A program made the translations under genes and the position numbers. From Cavenderia fasciculata (lineage: Eukaryota; Evosea; Eumycetozoa; Acytosteliales; Cavenderiaceae): a stretch of 64,000 bases of DNA. The notes below the pieces were generated by a model. It was not told where the DNA came from. It saw only the letters and a list, made by a program, of their open reading frames with translations, and ran no database searches. The stretch spans positions 1,860,674 through 1,924,673 of the forward strand of contig NW_004457729.1 of the NCBI RefSeq assembly GCF_000203815.1. The letters are read 5' to 3'. Position 1 is the stretch's first letter; each line of letters starts with the position of its first letter. Below are positions 23,709-35,568 of the stretch, one piece after another.

Positions 23709-23980
23709 TTAGTAGTTGACTTGGTGTTGAGGTGAGTTGCATAATCTTCGGTTTGGGTTTGGATATCATGTTCAGTGTCTACTTTGGCAATTCCATTACC
23801 ACCGGTGATTTGGGCATTGACGCTGTTTGATACTTGGGCAGTAGTTCTTGGAGGTGGTGGTGGAGTTGGGACACCAGTGGTGGTAGCCCACGAAGAAGAT
23901 GGACCGGTACTGGTACAGTTGGCATATGAAATGGTGGCGACAAACAAGACGACCAAGGCAAATACAAAGAATTTGTTCAT
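23709..23980 (-). CDS. Small secreted Pro/Thr-rich protein
   Basis: Single exon, about 90 aa. A clear signal peptide (KFFVFALVVLFVATISYA) with a good cleavage context ends before NCTSTGPSSS. A Thr/Pro segment with five consecutive prolines follows, then a polar tail ending in a Lys/Thr-rich stretch. One cysteine only. Not a recognised family. It sits 459 bp upstream (in minus-strand sense) of another small secreted ORF, so the two may be a pair, but they share no sequence. Confidence 0.6.
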
Positions 23981-24540
23981 TTTAGTAAGAATATTTTTTA
24001 GAGAATAGGAAAATAATGTAGATATTAAAGCTTTTTAATATTGTGATTGATGACAATTAACATTAAAATAGTTTGGTATTTATAGGTAATTAACAATTGT
24101 TGTGGAAAACGAGTGCTGGCTGGCTGGTGTTTTGGAAGATTCTTTGTTTGGTGCTCTTCTTCACCATCGCCATCACACTTTGTAAATTAACGGGTGGTAT
24201 GATTGTGACGGTAAATGGTTGGTTGATTCATCCGCTATCCACCACTCTTCCTACTATTTCACTACCTACTCTTTTTTTTTTTTTCCTTCTCTCTTTTTCG
24301 ATTCAATGAAATCAATCATACAGCAGCAACAACTGTGACATGTGACATGTGACATATCATTTATCTGGCATCGACCAACTTGCTTGTGTACACTCTTGTC
24401 AAGTCACTAGTATACAATGCTTAACCATTATACAAATGCATATGAATCAATGATAAAGGTGTAAATTGTAAAATCTAATCCAAATCTTATTGGTGATTGA
24501 TTGTGATCACCAACTACTGTGTATCGTGGTGGGTAGAGTG

Positions 24541-24570
24541 GATTGGATTGGATTGGATTGGATTGGATTG
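24541..24570. repeat. (GATTG)6 tandem repeat
   Basis: Six perfect units, preceded by a partial unit (GTG-GATTG). Confidence 0.95.
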
Positions 24571-25861
24571 CGCATAACGAACAAATGATTTGTCCATCAC
24601 CTTTGATCGTTTTCCCACATTCACATTTTAAGCCATTTTACACCAATTTTAATAATATTATTAATCCATCATCATCATTTTAAAAACAAATGACATGTCA
24701 GCAATAGCAACAAACAATATAATAATAATAATAATGAAACATATCCACTCTACTCTGGGTTTCTCTAATCAAACCAACAGCCAGCTATCGAATGGATACA
24801 GTATGAAATATTTATTGGTTGGGTGTTTTTGATAAAAGATCTACAAAATCATATTTTTAAAAATATACATATATCCTCTATCCCGCATCCATTATATATA
24901 TATGTGTGTGTGTTGTCCCGATTCACCAATTAAAAGGTGTGAATAATTTTAAACAACGGTGTGTGTGTTGAGTAAAATTTTAGAGATTCCTTCACAGAAT
25001 ATTTATTTAGATTTTATTCTCTACATTGTTGTTTAAATTTATTCAAGAAAATATTAATAGTGGTGTGTGTTTATTATATGTGTGTCTGTGATAATCATGT
25101 ATATCTAGATAGATAAATAGATCCATTCATTCTCCAACCATACTATTAATTTTTTTTAATTGTTTATTTTTTTGTTTTTAGGGATATTTTCAATTGATCA
25201 ATATGGCGAAGAGATATTAATTTATTCTTTATTTATAAACCAATTGCTTTTTGGATTTTGTAACTCCCGTTCTACATGAACAATAGAAAGAAATAAATCA
25301 ATTTTGATTAATGGCAACCAACTATTCCATTTTATGAGATAGCTAATCTATAGTAATAGTTGGACAATAATAATAATAATAATAACTGACATTCCATAGA
25401 ATTGTCTTTTTTCAAACCAATAATTATTATTATTATCATATACGAATTGATGATGATGATGCAATCTATCCAAAACAAAAAAAAATTAGAAAATGTTGGA
25501 ATAAAAATAATATCAAAATATAATTACCCATACCCTCCAACTCATATTTATATATACTAATCTATTCTATTTTTGATTCATTCCAATTGTTTTTGTAAAG
25601 TACTATCCATTGGATTCATTTTCTTAGATTTTCTGACCCACAATAGATAAAATGAAAACTAGTATCCTCAACCCTCACTGACATGTATCAGTATCATTTT
25701 CTGTCGATGATACTTACTACATCTACAGTGTCGACAAGAATTAAATTTAACTACTACACCATTGTTGAATGTTGGCGATCGACTGAACGAGATTACTTGT
25801 TTCTTTCTACCCACCCAGTCAAACACAGGTGTTTGAAATTAATTTAATTTTGACAATCGTG

Positions 25862-25896
25862 ATGTTGGGTGTGGGGATGGGGAGGGGGGATGGTGA
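25862..25896. promoter_or_regulatory. G-rich cluster, possible GBF-type G-box
   Basis: GGGTGTGGGG (25867-25876) followed by GGGGAGGGGGG-like sequence. Dictyostelium G-box binding factor recognises G/T-rich decamers of this kind upstream of cAMP-induced genes. About 600 bp upstream of the ORF at 26480. Motif evidence only; a G-quadruplex is an alternative. Confidence 0.3.
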
Positions 25897-26479
25897 AGAT
25901 AGATAGATAGGATAGATATTTTTTATTCAATGATAGGTCATTAGATGTAGTGTTATCCAGTGTTGCCAATAATTATCATGGTTTAAATAGCACACTTCCA
26001 TATACTGCATGTAGTGCTAAAGTCATTGTCGTTGGTTGTATAGTTGTTGTGTTTTAAAAGTCTAGACAAACTAGAGAGAAGAAGAAGAAGAAGAAAGAGA
26101 ATATAGGAAATAAGTATATATATAAAAGTGTGCTGTCGTCAACATATATATATCCAAACCGCCATCACCAACCTATCCAATTAGTCTTTAATAATGTTTT
26201 TCAATTTATAGACCTAGTGGAATAACATTTTTTAAAATATCTTTTCCGTATATATTAAACTAGGACAACTCTCCCATTTCCATAAAAAAAAAAAAACAAA
26301 AATCGATTCTCTTTTTTTTTTTTTCTTCATTATTGTTTGTGTGTGAAATACAAACAATATTGGAACAATCCTTCCACCTTTCCAAAACACCTACCCTACC
26401 AACTCCTTTCTCTTCCTATTCTTTTTAAAAAGAATATATCCCGAACCAAAGAGTCCCTCTCTAAAAAAAACACACAATC

Positions 26480-26996
26480 ATGAAAACCGACCTAATTGAA
26501 ATAGTGGAGCAACCATGCACTCCTAAAGAATACAACCACCTCGAACAAAATATAAATACAGATGGATCAATTAATTTCCATAAAAATAATAATTTTAATG
26601 TTATAAAATATGATGGTAAATATTTTAAAAAATATATATATATATTTTTCCATACCCATCCAAAGACATTAATATTAATTCTAAAATATAAACTTCCTAG
26701 GAGTAAATATTAAACAACATTCAAAATTGAAATCAATATGTGAAGATGGAGTATTGTCACCTAGGGTATCTGATCCAATGATGATTCTAAAGGAAGAAGA
26801 AGAAGAAGTAGATACACCATATACCATACCACTAGATGGAAGCTGTAGTTGTACGACACCTTCTGAAAGTTCGATCAATGAAGATACTTCGGTGGCTACC
26901 CTAAGTACAAAGTCAGACCGTCATAATATTATCTCTGATCCAAGTCCTACTGATATTACCTCTCAATATCCTGTTGTCAAAGTAAGTTTTAAGTAA
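26480..26996 (+). CDS. Hypothetical acidic protein
   Basis: Exons 26480-26615 and 26701-26996; the GGTAAAT donor and CCTAG acceptor join in phase to give 143 aa. Composition is polar, with a Glu cluster (KEEEEEVDTPYTIPLDG) and Ser/Thr-rich C-terminal half (SSINEDTSVATLSTKSD). No domain is recognised. A GTAAGT at 26982 could be a donor, but the next good acceptor (27044) gives an immediate stop, so the end is nearly the same either way. Upstream A-rich leader supports translation. Confidence 0.5.
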
Positions 26997-27716
26997 GACC
27001 TCTTCGTCTTTAGGTCTTTGCTCTTCACATTTTTGTGTTTTTAGTAAAGTGGACTTTCAGAAGTGTCGTTTTCTGATAGTATCGGGAATCGAGAATCGTC
27101 ATCTTTGTAAAATAATTAATTTAAAAAAAATGGTTTCTCATATTCCCGCAAATTTGTGTCTTTCTAAAACCGGGGGTGGTTGGAATATAAGCCAGGGGGG
27201 TCAAAGACAATAAGCATGACCCTTTTGACCAGAGACATGACCTAACGCTTCCCACTTTAAATATTTATTTGATCAACCTATTTTATGTTTTAAATATTTA
27301 TTAACAGCTTTTGATATCCCCAGTCCCTCTCTTGCTCTCATTGTCTTGTCCAGTGTTACAAACAAATATTAATCCATTCGTCGAAACACACTCTTCATAC
27401 ACCCCCTTCACCCACTCAACTCACGACTTATTTATAAAAGTAGACAAATATAAATATACAATGCAATATTAAATAATAATTGTAGTCATCCATCACATCA
27501 ACATCATTCATTGTTTATTTATATATAAATAATCATTATTTATTTCTTTAATATATATATATAACTTCTATCAAAGATATTTAAACCAATGGTGGATGAT
27601 AATTGGGATAATAATAATAATATTAATATAATAATCATACAGTTAAAGATTGATAGATAAAGATATAACAATCAATCAATCAATTATAGTTATATATTTA
27701 TCTTCACCAAAAAAAA
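26997..27716. other. Intergenic region before the MFS gene
   Basis: No gene seen. 27000-27260 is relatively GC-rich, with a hairpin GGTCAAA (27199-27205) / TTTGACC (27224-27230); the remainder is AT-rich promoter sequence with TCAA repeats at 27671-27684. Confidence 0.55.
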
Positions 27717-29619
27717 ATGAATAATGAAGAGGATAATGAAAAATCATTATTGACAAGAAGTGAGGAACATGACGACGATGTCATTACAGACATTAATTTA
27801 AATACTCCATCTGTGACACTCACCTATTCATTGACAGAGGAAGGGGATCAAGACAACAACAATGGTGACATTAGTGGTGCACCTTTATCACCTCTCAACA
27901 TATCCTCTATTACATCATCATCATCATCACACCACTCTAAACAACACAAAGGCAATTCATACGTCAAACTAACAAACCACGATTCATTATTATCTTCACC
28001 TATTATTTCCGATTCACATTCATCATCGTCATCATCATTCTTTCAAAAACAGATTTCATTTCTAACTAGAGTTCAAAGAACATTGGTTGCTGGAACTGGT
28101 ATGTAAACAAACTAAATAGACTAAAGAAATATTACTAATTATTTATTATTTTCTTTTTTGTTTAGGATTTCTATGTGATGCATATGATCTATTTGTAATT
28201 AATTTGGTGATTGTTATACTTGAAACATTGTATGGAGATTTCAAGAGTTCGAAATCGGTAGTGTCTACGGCTGCACTTTGGGGAGCAGTGACTGGACAGT
28301 TGGTGTTTGGGTTTGTGGCCGACCGTGTGGGACGTCGAACAGGGTTTATCATCACCTTGTCCTTTATCATTGTCGGTGCATTTGGATCGATCCTGTCGTT
28401 TAATGTAAGCGACGGTTTTAATATTTTCATCATGCTGGCCCTCTGGAGAGCACTCTTGGGCTTTGGCATTGGCGGCGAGTATCCCTTGTCTGCCACCATC
28501 TCGAGTGAGACTTGCGAAGATGTAAAGAAGAGAGGTGCACAAGTGGCATCGGTCTTTTCAATGCAGGGTGTCGGTATCATCCTGTCGCCGCTCGTCGTCA
28601 TTGCACTGCTCCATATATGCGGACCCAACCACTTGGACATTGTGTGGCGTGTAGCTGTTGGATTTGGAGGTGTCCCTGGATTGATCATGATCTACTTTAG
28701 AATTAAAATGAAAGAGACTGATTCGTTTGCCAAACAAAAGCAGTATCGCGAGCATCTTTCCAAACGTCAGGTATTTGCGTATATTATCAAGTATCACTGG
28801 CGCACGTTGGTCGGTACTGCAGGCGGCTGGTTCATCTTTGACATTACCTTTTATGCCAACGGTCTGTTCAACGCCACCATCGTGTCGGTCCTCAACTTTG
28901 ACAATGCGGCCACACCCTACGACAAGATTCTCAACACTGTCACCATCTCTATCTACCTTGCACTTTTAGGTCTGCCCGGCTACTTTGTCGGCGTCTTCCT
29001 GATCGACCGTATCGGACGTCGAACGCTGCAGCTCGCTGGTTTCTTTTGTCTTGGCCTAACCTACCTCATCATGGGAATCACCTTTCAGTGGATCGTCAAG
29101 ATCAAATGGCTCTTTATCATCCTCTACGGACTGACCTTTTTCTTTTCCAACGCCGGTCCCAACACCACCACCTTTGTGCTGCCGTCCGAGTCGTTCCCCA
29201 CTCGCATCAGAGCCACCTGCCACGGATTCTCGGCTGCCTGCGGCAAAATTGGAGCTGTCGTTGGTGGAGCTGCCATCTCTCCCTTTTTCGAAGCCTATGG
29301 TCTTGGCAACACGCTCATCGTGTGTGCTGGCTTGGCACTTTCTGGTATGGTCCTCACCTACTTTTTCGTCAAGGAAACCATGGGCATTGAAATGCAAGAG
29401 GATATCGAAATGACACCAATACCTCCCTCTTCATCTGCCGAAGACCTAACACTCCCATCATCTTCTTTGACAACTGATCAGTTGGTCAAAAACTATAGTA
29501 CTAGCGATATTAGTACTCAGGGTAACAAGAGTCTATCAAATAGTCTAGATTCTGATATCATAAATTTAACAACAAAAGAAATGGAAAAAGAAAAACCAGC
29601 AGCAATTATGAATCTTTAA
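27717..29619 (+). CDS. MFS transporter, phosphate:H+ symporter (PHS) type
   Basis: Exons 27717-28098 and 28166-29619; 611 aa. The first 125 residues are an acidic, Ser-rich cytosolic tail. The transporter part begins GFLCDAYDLFVINLV, close to the PHS-family start, followed by the MFS loop motif FVADRVGRRTGFI, GFGIGGEYPLSATISSE (a PHS signature) and, in the second half, FLIDRIGRRTLQLAGF and PSESFPTRIRATCHGFSAA. About twelve helices fit. Expected role: proton-coupled uptake of inorganic phosphate or a similar anion at the plasma membrane. Exon 2 is much GC-richer than its flanks between about 28400 and 29350, but other long exons here behave alike, so this is no proof of transfer. Confidence 0.87.
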
Positions 29620-29908
29620 AAAAAAATACACAATCAATCAAACTAAAACACACAGATATATGGATACCAACAACCAACAACAACAATCGATAATAATAAT
29701 AACAACATATGTAAAAAAATAACTTGATACCTTTTTATCAATCAACAACATACACAAGTGATAATAAAAAAAAATAATTATAGACATATTGAAATATATA
29801 ATTATTTAGTTCCAATTATCTTTTTAAAGCAATAAGAGATAATTCATTAGCTAACTTAAAATATACGTAATAATAATATTATTATTATTATTATACTTTT
29901 TGTGTTTT

Positions 29909-31923
29909 TTATTGTTTTGTCAAAATTGGAATTGGAAGTGGTATTGGTGGTTCGAAATGACTTGAAACAATTGGTGAATTTAAATTTAAAGTTGGTAAAA
30001 TATTTGTTGTAATATTACTATTGTTGATACTGTTGATGTGCAGACCATTATTATTACTATTGTTGTCAGATAATTTTGAACGTTGTTTGGATTGTCTTCT
30101 TTCCAAAAGTTTGTCGGAAACATGTTGACGATAAAGTTTGTTTAGGAATCTATAGACTCCATGAACTGCAAATATGGTACGAGGACTAAAGACGAGATCA
30201 AAGGCATGGTGACCACCGGGTACTTCCATCCAAGTGATGTTTGGTTTGTTGACGACTTGCTTCATTTTGTTCATCAAGTGTATTGACTCTTCGATTGGAA
30301 CCAATTCATCCATATCACCATGAATAAAAAAGAATGGTGTGTTGGAGGTCTCTTTGACTTGGTCGTATGGCGAGCCCATGGAATAGATGTGTGGTTCTTG
30401 GTCATAGGTATTACGCATAATCATCATGCCCAAATAAGTAACCAAATCAAATGGCCACTGATTGTGTCGATTAGTAAAATCATATACACCATACAATGAA
30501 ACACATCCTCTAAATGGTGGATACTGTTTCTTGGTCTTTGCTTCCATATTTAAACTATTCATATTGATATTTATATTTTCTTCCAACTCTTCCTCTAGAG
30601 GTTTTGGTTGTTGGTCAGTAGTAGTCTCTGTCGAGGAGGGGAGATCAGCTCCATCTGGACCAAAGTTGAATAGGTCGGGAGACATTGGTTTGGAAGGGAT
30701 TGAAGATTTAAAATCTTTAAATTCAATTCCATCGGTCAAGGCAACTAGAGTCGCCAAGTGACCACCTGCACTACCGCCAGCAAGAAACATACAGTCAATG
30801 TCACCTCCATAGTGAACGGCATTTTCACGCACCCATGTGATGGCTCTCTTGACGTCGTTGATGTGGGTTGGGAAACGATGGTTTGGTGCAAGACGGTAGC
30901 CAACCGAGAAAACTATCCACTTTTGGTTGGCCATTTGGTAGATGAGTGGCAGACTGCAAGTGTTTCTCTTACCTCCTCCCTCTCTCCAACCGCCACCATG
31001 AATATGTACAAGAATAGGTCTGTTGGTTGGGAAGGTATTGTGAAAGTAGACATCAACCTTTTGGTAGGCTTCTTCACCATATGGAATATGACGGATACGA
31101 CTAACGTTGGGATAATGTGGATGGGGTAGTGGAATCAACATCTTGAGCCAAAATGAAATGGACCATGGATTTGGATTGGGGACGTGACTTGAATGATCCT
31201 CGTCTTTTTTCTTGTGTTTTCTAAATTGTAAAAGGAACGACTCTACCAGTGAAAATGCCTCTCTTTGAGCACTTCGAATAATGTGGATGACTGCGGATAA
31301 TTTGTTTGATGGTTGATATTCATATTTTTTTTTAATGTCCAATGATGATGCAGATGATGATAAAGATGGAGATGAAGAGGAAGAAGTAGTACCACAAAAA
31401 GTATTTAATACATTTTGAGCAACTTTTCTAGTTTTGAATCCGGAAAAATAAGTTATCAAAAGGAAGAAACTACTTGGAAGATAAAGTGCCAATAATCCAA
31501 CCCTTGGAATAAAATAAATAAATAAATTAAATTTCCAAAGTAATAATGATACTGATCCAACCAATATTATTAAATGTAAACATAATTCTGATCCCAATAA
31601 TCCTGGTAAAAATCCAAATCTTATCTAATTAAATAAAAAATAAAAAAAGTAAAAAGATGGTAAATAATAAATATTATATTATATTATATTGATTGACTTT
31701 TAGTTTGATTACTTACAATATGTGGATGTTTTCCAAATGGACCACGATGACAACCCATATAAGTGGCTATAGACATAAATATACACATCATCAAATAGAT
31801 GATAATCGAGAGATACTGTATTAAAACAATGGCCAATGTAATGATTACTCCTCCACCAGCACTGATATAAGAGTACTCTTCTTCACCATGTTGGATTTGA
31901 TTTCCCTCTACTCCTTTGTTCAT
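29909..31923 (-). CDS. Membrane-anchored alpha/beta hydrolase (carboxylesterase/lipase type)
   Basis: Exons 31923-31717 and 31624-29909; 640 aa. Hydrophobic helices lie in exon 1 (IITLAIVLIQYLSIIIYL) and early exon 2. The catalytic domain has the oxyanion-hole motif HIHGGGWREGGG, the nucleophile elbow AGGSAGG, the acid in HGDMDELVP and the histidine in PGGHHAFD: a complete Ser-Asp-His triad of the hormone-sensitive lipase/esterase group. A 50-residue insert follows the nucleophile region. The C-terminus is Asn/Ser-rich. Substrate unknown; isoprenylcysteine methylesterases and lysophospholipases share this plan. Placement in ER or lipid-droplet membrane is inference. Confidence 0.82.
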
Positions 31924-32689
31924 TTTTCTCTATTTCTTTCTTTTCTGGAATTATTAATTTCAAATCTTCATTTGGTAATAAATAACAATTGATTATATTA
32001 TATTTTGTTTGTTGGTTGTGAGGAGAAAAGAGAAAAAAAATAACTCTTCTTTTTGTTTTAAACAACAACAGTATTTAAAAAAAATATATAAATCAAGAAG
32101 TACTTATTTAAAGATTGAAGTGTAATGAGTGTAGTGTGTGGGTAATATTGCAAAGTGTCGTCTATAGTCAATAGTGTTGGTGTGTGTGTTATACTAGTGT
32201 AAGTGGGGGTGGGTGTTTTGAATTCGATTGAAACCAATAATAAATGATAACAACAACAAAACAAGAGAATAGAGAATAAATAAAATAAATAATAAGAAGA
32301 AGAAAAAATATAACTATCTTATTTATGATGTGTGTTTATGATGATGGAGAAGGAAGCCTCCTTTCATCATGAGGTCACAAAAACAAGAAAAGTATTACTA
32401 ATATCATAAAAAGAGTAAGAATACTCTTTGAGCTCGCGAGGTTAACATCACAACAGGGCAGTTGGTTCCACACACTGAAAACGGCACCGAAAATTATATT
32501 CAAAAAAATCGGGAAATAAAATAAGGAGGCCATCAATCGCCTTTTCGAGAGAGTTCTGTTTTGATTTTTAAAATAGATTTTATTTGTTTTGTTTGATGGT
32601 GGATGATGGTAGTAAGGAGGAGGAGGTTTGGTTTGTTTTGTAGTAAAAGATACATAAAAAGATGTGTCATTATTATTATTATTTAATTT
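31924..32689. other. Intergenic region upstream of the hydrolase gene
   Basis: No coding signal. Holds a G-rich patch (AGTGGGGGTGGGTG, about 32200-32213), a stem-loop AAAGAGTA/TACTCTTT (32410-32429) and a relatively GC-rich block at 32340-32560. Confidence 0.55.
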
Positions 32690-33667
32690 TTAAGAGTTTG
32701 ATGAAGAAATGGAAGATGAAGAAGTGGATGAAGAAGCATCAGATGTTACTGTAGTAGCAGATGTAGTATTAATAATAATGTTGTTATTGTTGTTGCTGGT
32801 TGTATTGTTATCATCAGTAGAATTTGGATCAAGAGGAATGGTTATAGTACCATTTGATTGAATTGGAGTGCTAAACCATGAAGAAATACCTCTCCAAAGA
32901 GATGGTGTTGTGGCGGGTGTAGAACTGGCCGATGAAATGGTGGCAGGTGCTGGTGACGAAATGGTAGCGGTAGAGTATGTTTCTTCGACCGGTACGATCT
33001 TTCCAAGTTGAGGAGTTGGTATCTTGAGCGGTGGCAATGGATACTCTGAGATACTTCTCTTGATCTCTGTCTCTAAAACCTTGCCTTCCAATGTGATGAT
33101 GGATGGATCAATCAGATGAGAACGTCCTAGTGGATTCTCTTCGTCCATCTTTTGTTGGAGTAGTTGTGGATTAGAGGTGGCACCATCTACAACGACTGCA
33201 AGACTGCCGGTGGGACGGTCGATCTGCTTGAGCGTGATGTTCTCGATGGTCTTTTCCAACTGCTTGATCTTGTAGTCGCGATCGAAAATACCCTGCTCCA
33301 TGACACGCATCTGGTCGAGCAGTGCCTTCATCTTGACCTGGCGTGCCTTGCTGTCGTCGTCGGTCGCACCGACCTGTTGGAGGTAGTTGATGTCTTGGTT
33401 CTCCTCCCACTGCAGCTGCAACAACAAGTCCTCGCGCTCGGTCAACAATTTTCTCTGGAACTGGATATCCTTTTCCTTGTCACCAATCTTTCCTTTGATG
33501 CCTTTGTATCTGTCCTTGAGGTCGAAATATTCTGTTCTAATCTCTCTAATGGTTGATATCAAATCAGCTCTACTCATCTCTCCAAATGAAATTTCATTTC
33601 CACCATCCTCTTCCTCTTCCTCCTTTAATGGAAGATTATTATTATTTTTTTTTGATATATCTGTCAT
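32690..33667 (-). CDS. Coiled-coil protein, function unknown
   Basis: Single exon, 325 aa. The N-terminus is acidic, followed by a coiled coil at about residues 30-145 with heptad pattern (LISTIREIRTEYFDLKDRY, LLTEREDLLLQLQWEE, MRVMEQGIFDRDYKIKQLE). A proline-containing middle (EYPLPPLKIPTPQLGKIVP) and a Ser/Thr/Asn-rich tail with an isolated aromatic motif LWRGISSWFSTP follow. No named family recognised. The last motif could be an amphipathic membrane-binding or docking peptide. Possibly a trafficking adaptor; that is speculation. Confidence 0.8.
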   Translation of the reverse strand: MTDISKKNNNNLPLKEEEEEDGGNEISFGEMSRADLISTIREIRTEYFDLKDRYKGIKGKIGDKEKDIQFQRKLLTEREDLLLQLQWEENQDINYLQQVGATDDDSKARQVKMKALLDQMRVMEQGIFDRDYKIKQLEKTIENITLKQIDRPTGSLAVVVDGATSNPQLLQQKMDEENPLGRSHLIDPSIITLEGKVLETEIKRSISEYPLPPLKIPTPQLGKIVPVEETYSTATISSPAPATISSASSTPATTPSLWRGISSWFSTPIQSNGTITIPLDPNSTDDNNTTSNNNNNIIINTTSATTVTSDASSSTSSSSISSSNS

Positions 33668-34296
33668 AATAATAATAATGTATCTCTGTTGTATTGAATA
33701 TTATATGTATGTATATTACTAATTAAATTAAAGATTTAAATAATCCTACTACTAGTTGAACGATGTTAAAATATAATTTATATAGATATTGGTAAAAAAG
33801 ATAGAGAGAGTCTAAACAAATAATAAATAAATAATACTAATCAATAAAACAACAACAAATTTTGAGGAGTTTTGTTGGTATATATGTATGTGTGTTGCAG
33901 TAGCATCAAGCAAACAAACAAACAAACAACCACTCTTCTCTATCCTATTAAAAAATTATTATTATTTCCAAAAGGAAGGGTGGTGGGAATTATATACTTT
34001 TGTGTCAGTGAGGGGTGGGGAGCCATCTCCATTGGTCGATTAGGGGTAGTGATAAAAATTGACAATTAATAATAATTTAAAAAAAGAATAAGTTAGAATT
34101 ATAAATCATTCGCACCTCACTCATTTATTTGCGATTCGGATTCGATAATTAAAATAGTTAGATCCAACTATTTTATATGTCTTTTGTCTAATAATTAAAA
34201 TAATTTTATATAATTTATTTTTATTTTTATTTCTATAAAAATATTCCAAATTAGTTACAGTGTTCTATTGTATTGTCTTTTTCTCTTGACTAATTG
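33668..34296. other. Intergenic spacer
   Basis: AT-rich with CAAA repeats (33908-33930) and a G-rich patch GAGGGGTGGGGAG (34009-34021). No gene seen. Confidence 0.55.
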
Positions 34297-34584
34297 TCAA
34301 ACAGTTATAATATTATTATTATTATTGCTGTTGTTATTATTATTAAAGTTCCGTTGATTTTTTAAAGGACTTGTTGTTGATATCAGAGGTTTGCTGTTTG
34401 ACAATGGCAAAGACGGAGAGGAGGAGGATGATGATGTCGATGAATAACACTTCATTGAACAAAAATCCTTCTTTTTGTTTCCAAAATCTCTAGAGATGAG
34501 AGCAGTACGCATTGATCGCTTGCAGGCATGGCAGCAAGATGATCGTGAGGTGTTGCTGTAGTCATAAGAGGCATAAAATTCCAT
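34297..34584 (-). CDS. Small FLZ-like zinc-finger protein
   Basis: 95 aa if started at 34584, where the ATG follows an A-rich leader (CAAAAATGG); an in-frame ATG at 34698 would add 38 residues of unconvincing sequence. The finger is C-x2-C-x20-C-x3-C: CHACKRSMRTALI ... DFCSMKC, close to the plant FLZ pattern and to short MYM/TRASH-type treble clefs. The rest is Ser-rich and Asn-rich. FLZ proteins in plants are SnRK1 adaptors; whether this is a true homologue is open. Confidence 0.6.
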   Translation of the reverse strand: MEFYASYDYSNTSRSSCCHACKRSMRTALISRDFGNKKKDFCSMKCYSSTSSSSSSPSLPLSNSKPLISTTSPLKNQRNFNNNNNSNNNNNIITV

Positions 34585-35568
34585 TTTTGTTTTTTTTTGG
34601 TATTTGAGTATTGGTTGGTATTTGTTTGTTTGGTTGGTTGGCTTGATGATAGTATGTATATTATCTTTTCCTTTTTCCTTTAAAGGTGTTTGTTTCAATC
34701 AATCAAATTATCAATATAATATTTGATTAAATTAATCTCCAATGAATAAAAGTGCAATGTGACCGGATCCAAAGGAAATGATGTTGAATGAAATCATTTA
34801 AATAAAAAAAAAAAACTTGAAAGAGATAAAATAAGGATAGAAATAATTAATCCTATTTGTATATATTTATAGATAAATAAATGAATAAATGAATAATGAT
34901 TTACAAAATGAACAATTGTGTCATTTAAGAATCACCCAACCCAAAAGCAGCCAACCGAAAAAAACCAGTATACTGAGAGAGCATCTTTCTACCTGGTTTC
35001 CCAAATCTAAATTCCAACTCGCTTTGGTAGGAAGAACGTGGGAAGGTAAACCCAAAAAAACAACCTACCATGCATTGCTTGCATTGTTGAGAGGAGCAAT
35101 TCACACCCCCCATTCTACTACTATTTCGTCAAAGCACCATTACAATGCCGTCGTCGAATGAGTAGACTAGAGATCTATAAATAATTAGGTTAGATAGATA
35201 GATAGATCTAAAATCTTATCTCACACTACGAGTAAGAGAGAGTGAATACAACATAGCGAAAGAGGGAGACAGAGACAGAGGTTATACTATTCGAGAAAAT
35301 GTTGTTCTTCAAAGACATAATATATTATGTATTCCTGAGGAGTAGTTGCTTAGAGTTGGTAACCATTCAGACTTATAAGTGTGTTGTATGATGAGTCACT
35401 TTGTGATGGTGTGATTTCTTCCTTTGTATGAATTTTTTGATTTTTTTTATGTAATTAAATAACAAGATATCTTCGATGTCTCAACCTGAGTAGATGTTCT
35501 TATACAACATTTATATTTAATATATATATATCATTTCATTATATCTAGATAGAGAAATAGAAACAAAA
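34585..35568. other. Divergent intergenic region upstream of MPDU1
   Basis: Contains a C/A-rich block at 34930-35160 with open frames on both strands (90 aa plus, 62 aa minus), neither with recognisable domains. GATA repeats lie near 35193-35207. A non-coding RNA or promoter element is possible; nothing firm. Confidence 0.45.

Larger units (their letters stand above)
23981..26479. other. Gene-poor region, 2.5 kb
   Basis: No ORF with coding character. It contains a GATTG array (24541-24570), triplicated TGACATG (about 24336-24356), AT-rich blocks, a TCAAACAC-AG-GTGTTTGA palindrome (25819-25836), a G-rich cluster at 25862-25896, a GAA run near 26084-26096, and long A and T runs just before the next gene. 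The ORF at 24097-24309 has no leader, no homology I recognise and a poly-T driven end. Confidence 0.6.

Noticed and set aside
24097-24309. 70-aa ORF
   Set aside because: No A-rich leader, end formed by a poly-T stretch, no recognisable motif.
28200-29400. Recent horizontal transfer of the MFS transporter suggested by high GC
   Set aside because: Other long exons of clear amoebal genes show the same interior GC rise, and the gene has a normal intron and repeat-rich N-terminus.
34889-35161. 90-aa plus ORF and overlapping 62-aa minus ORF
   Set aside because: Neither shows domain or codon pattern; both come from one C/A-rich block that may be regulatory.
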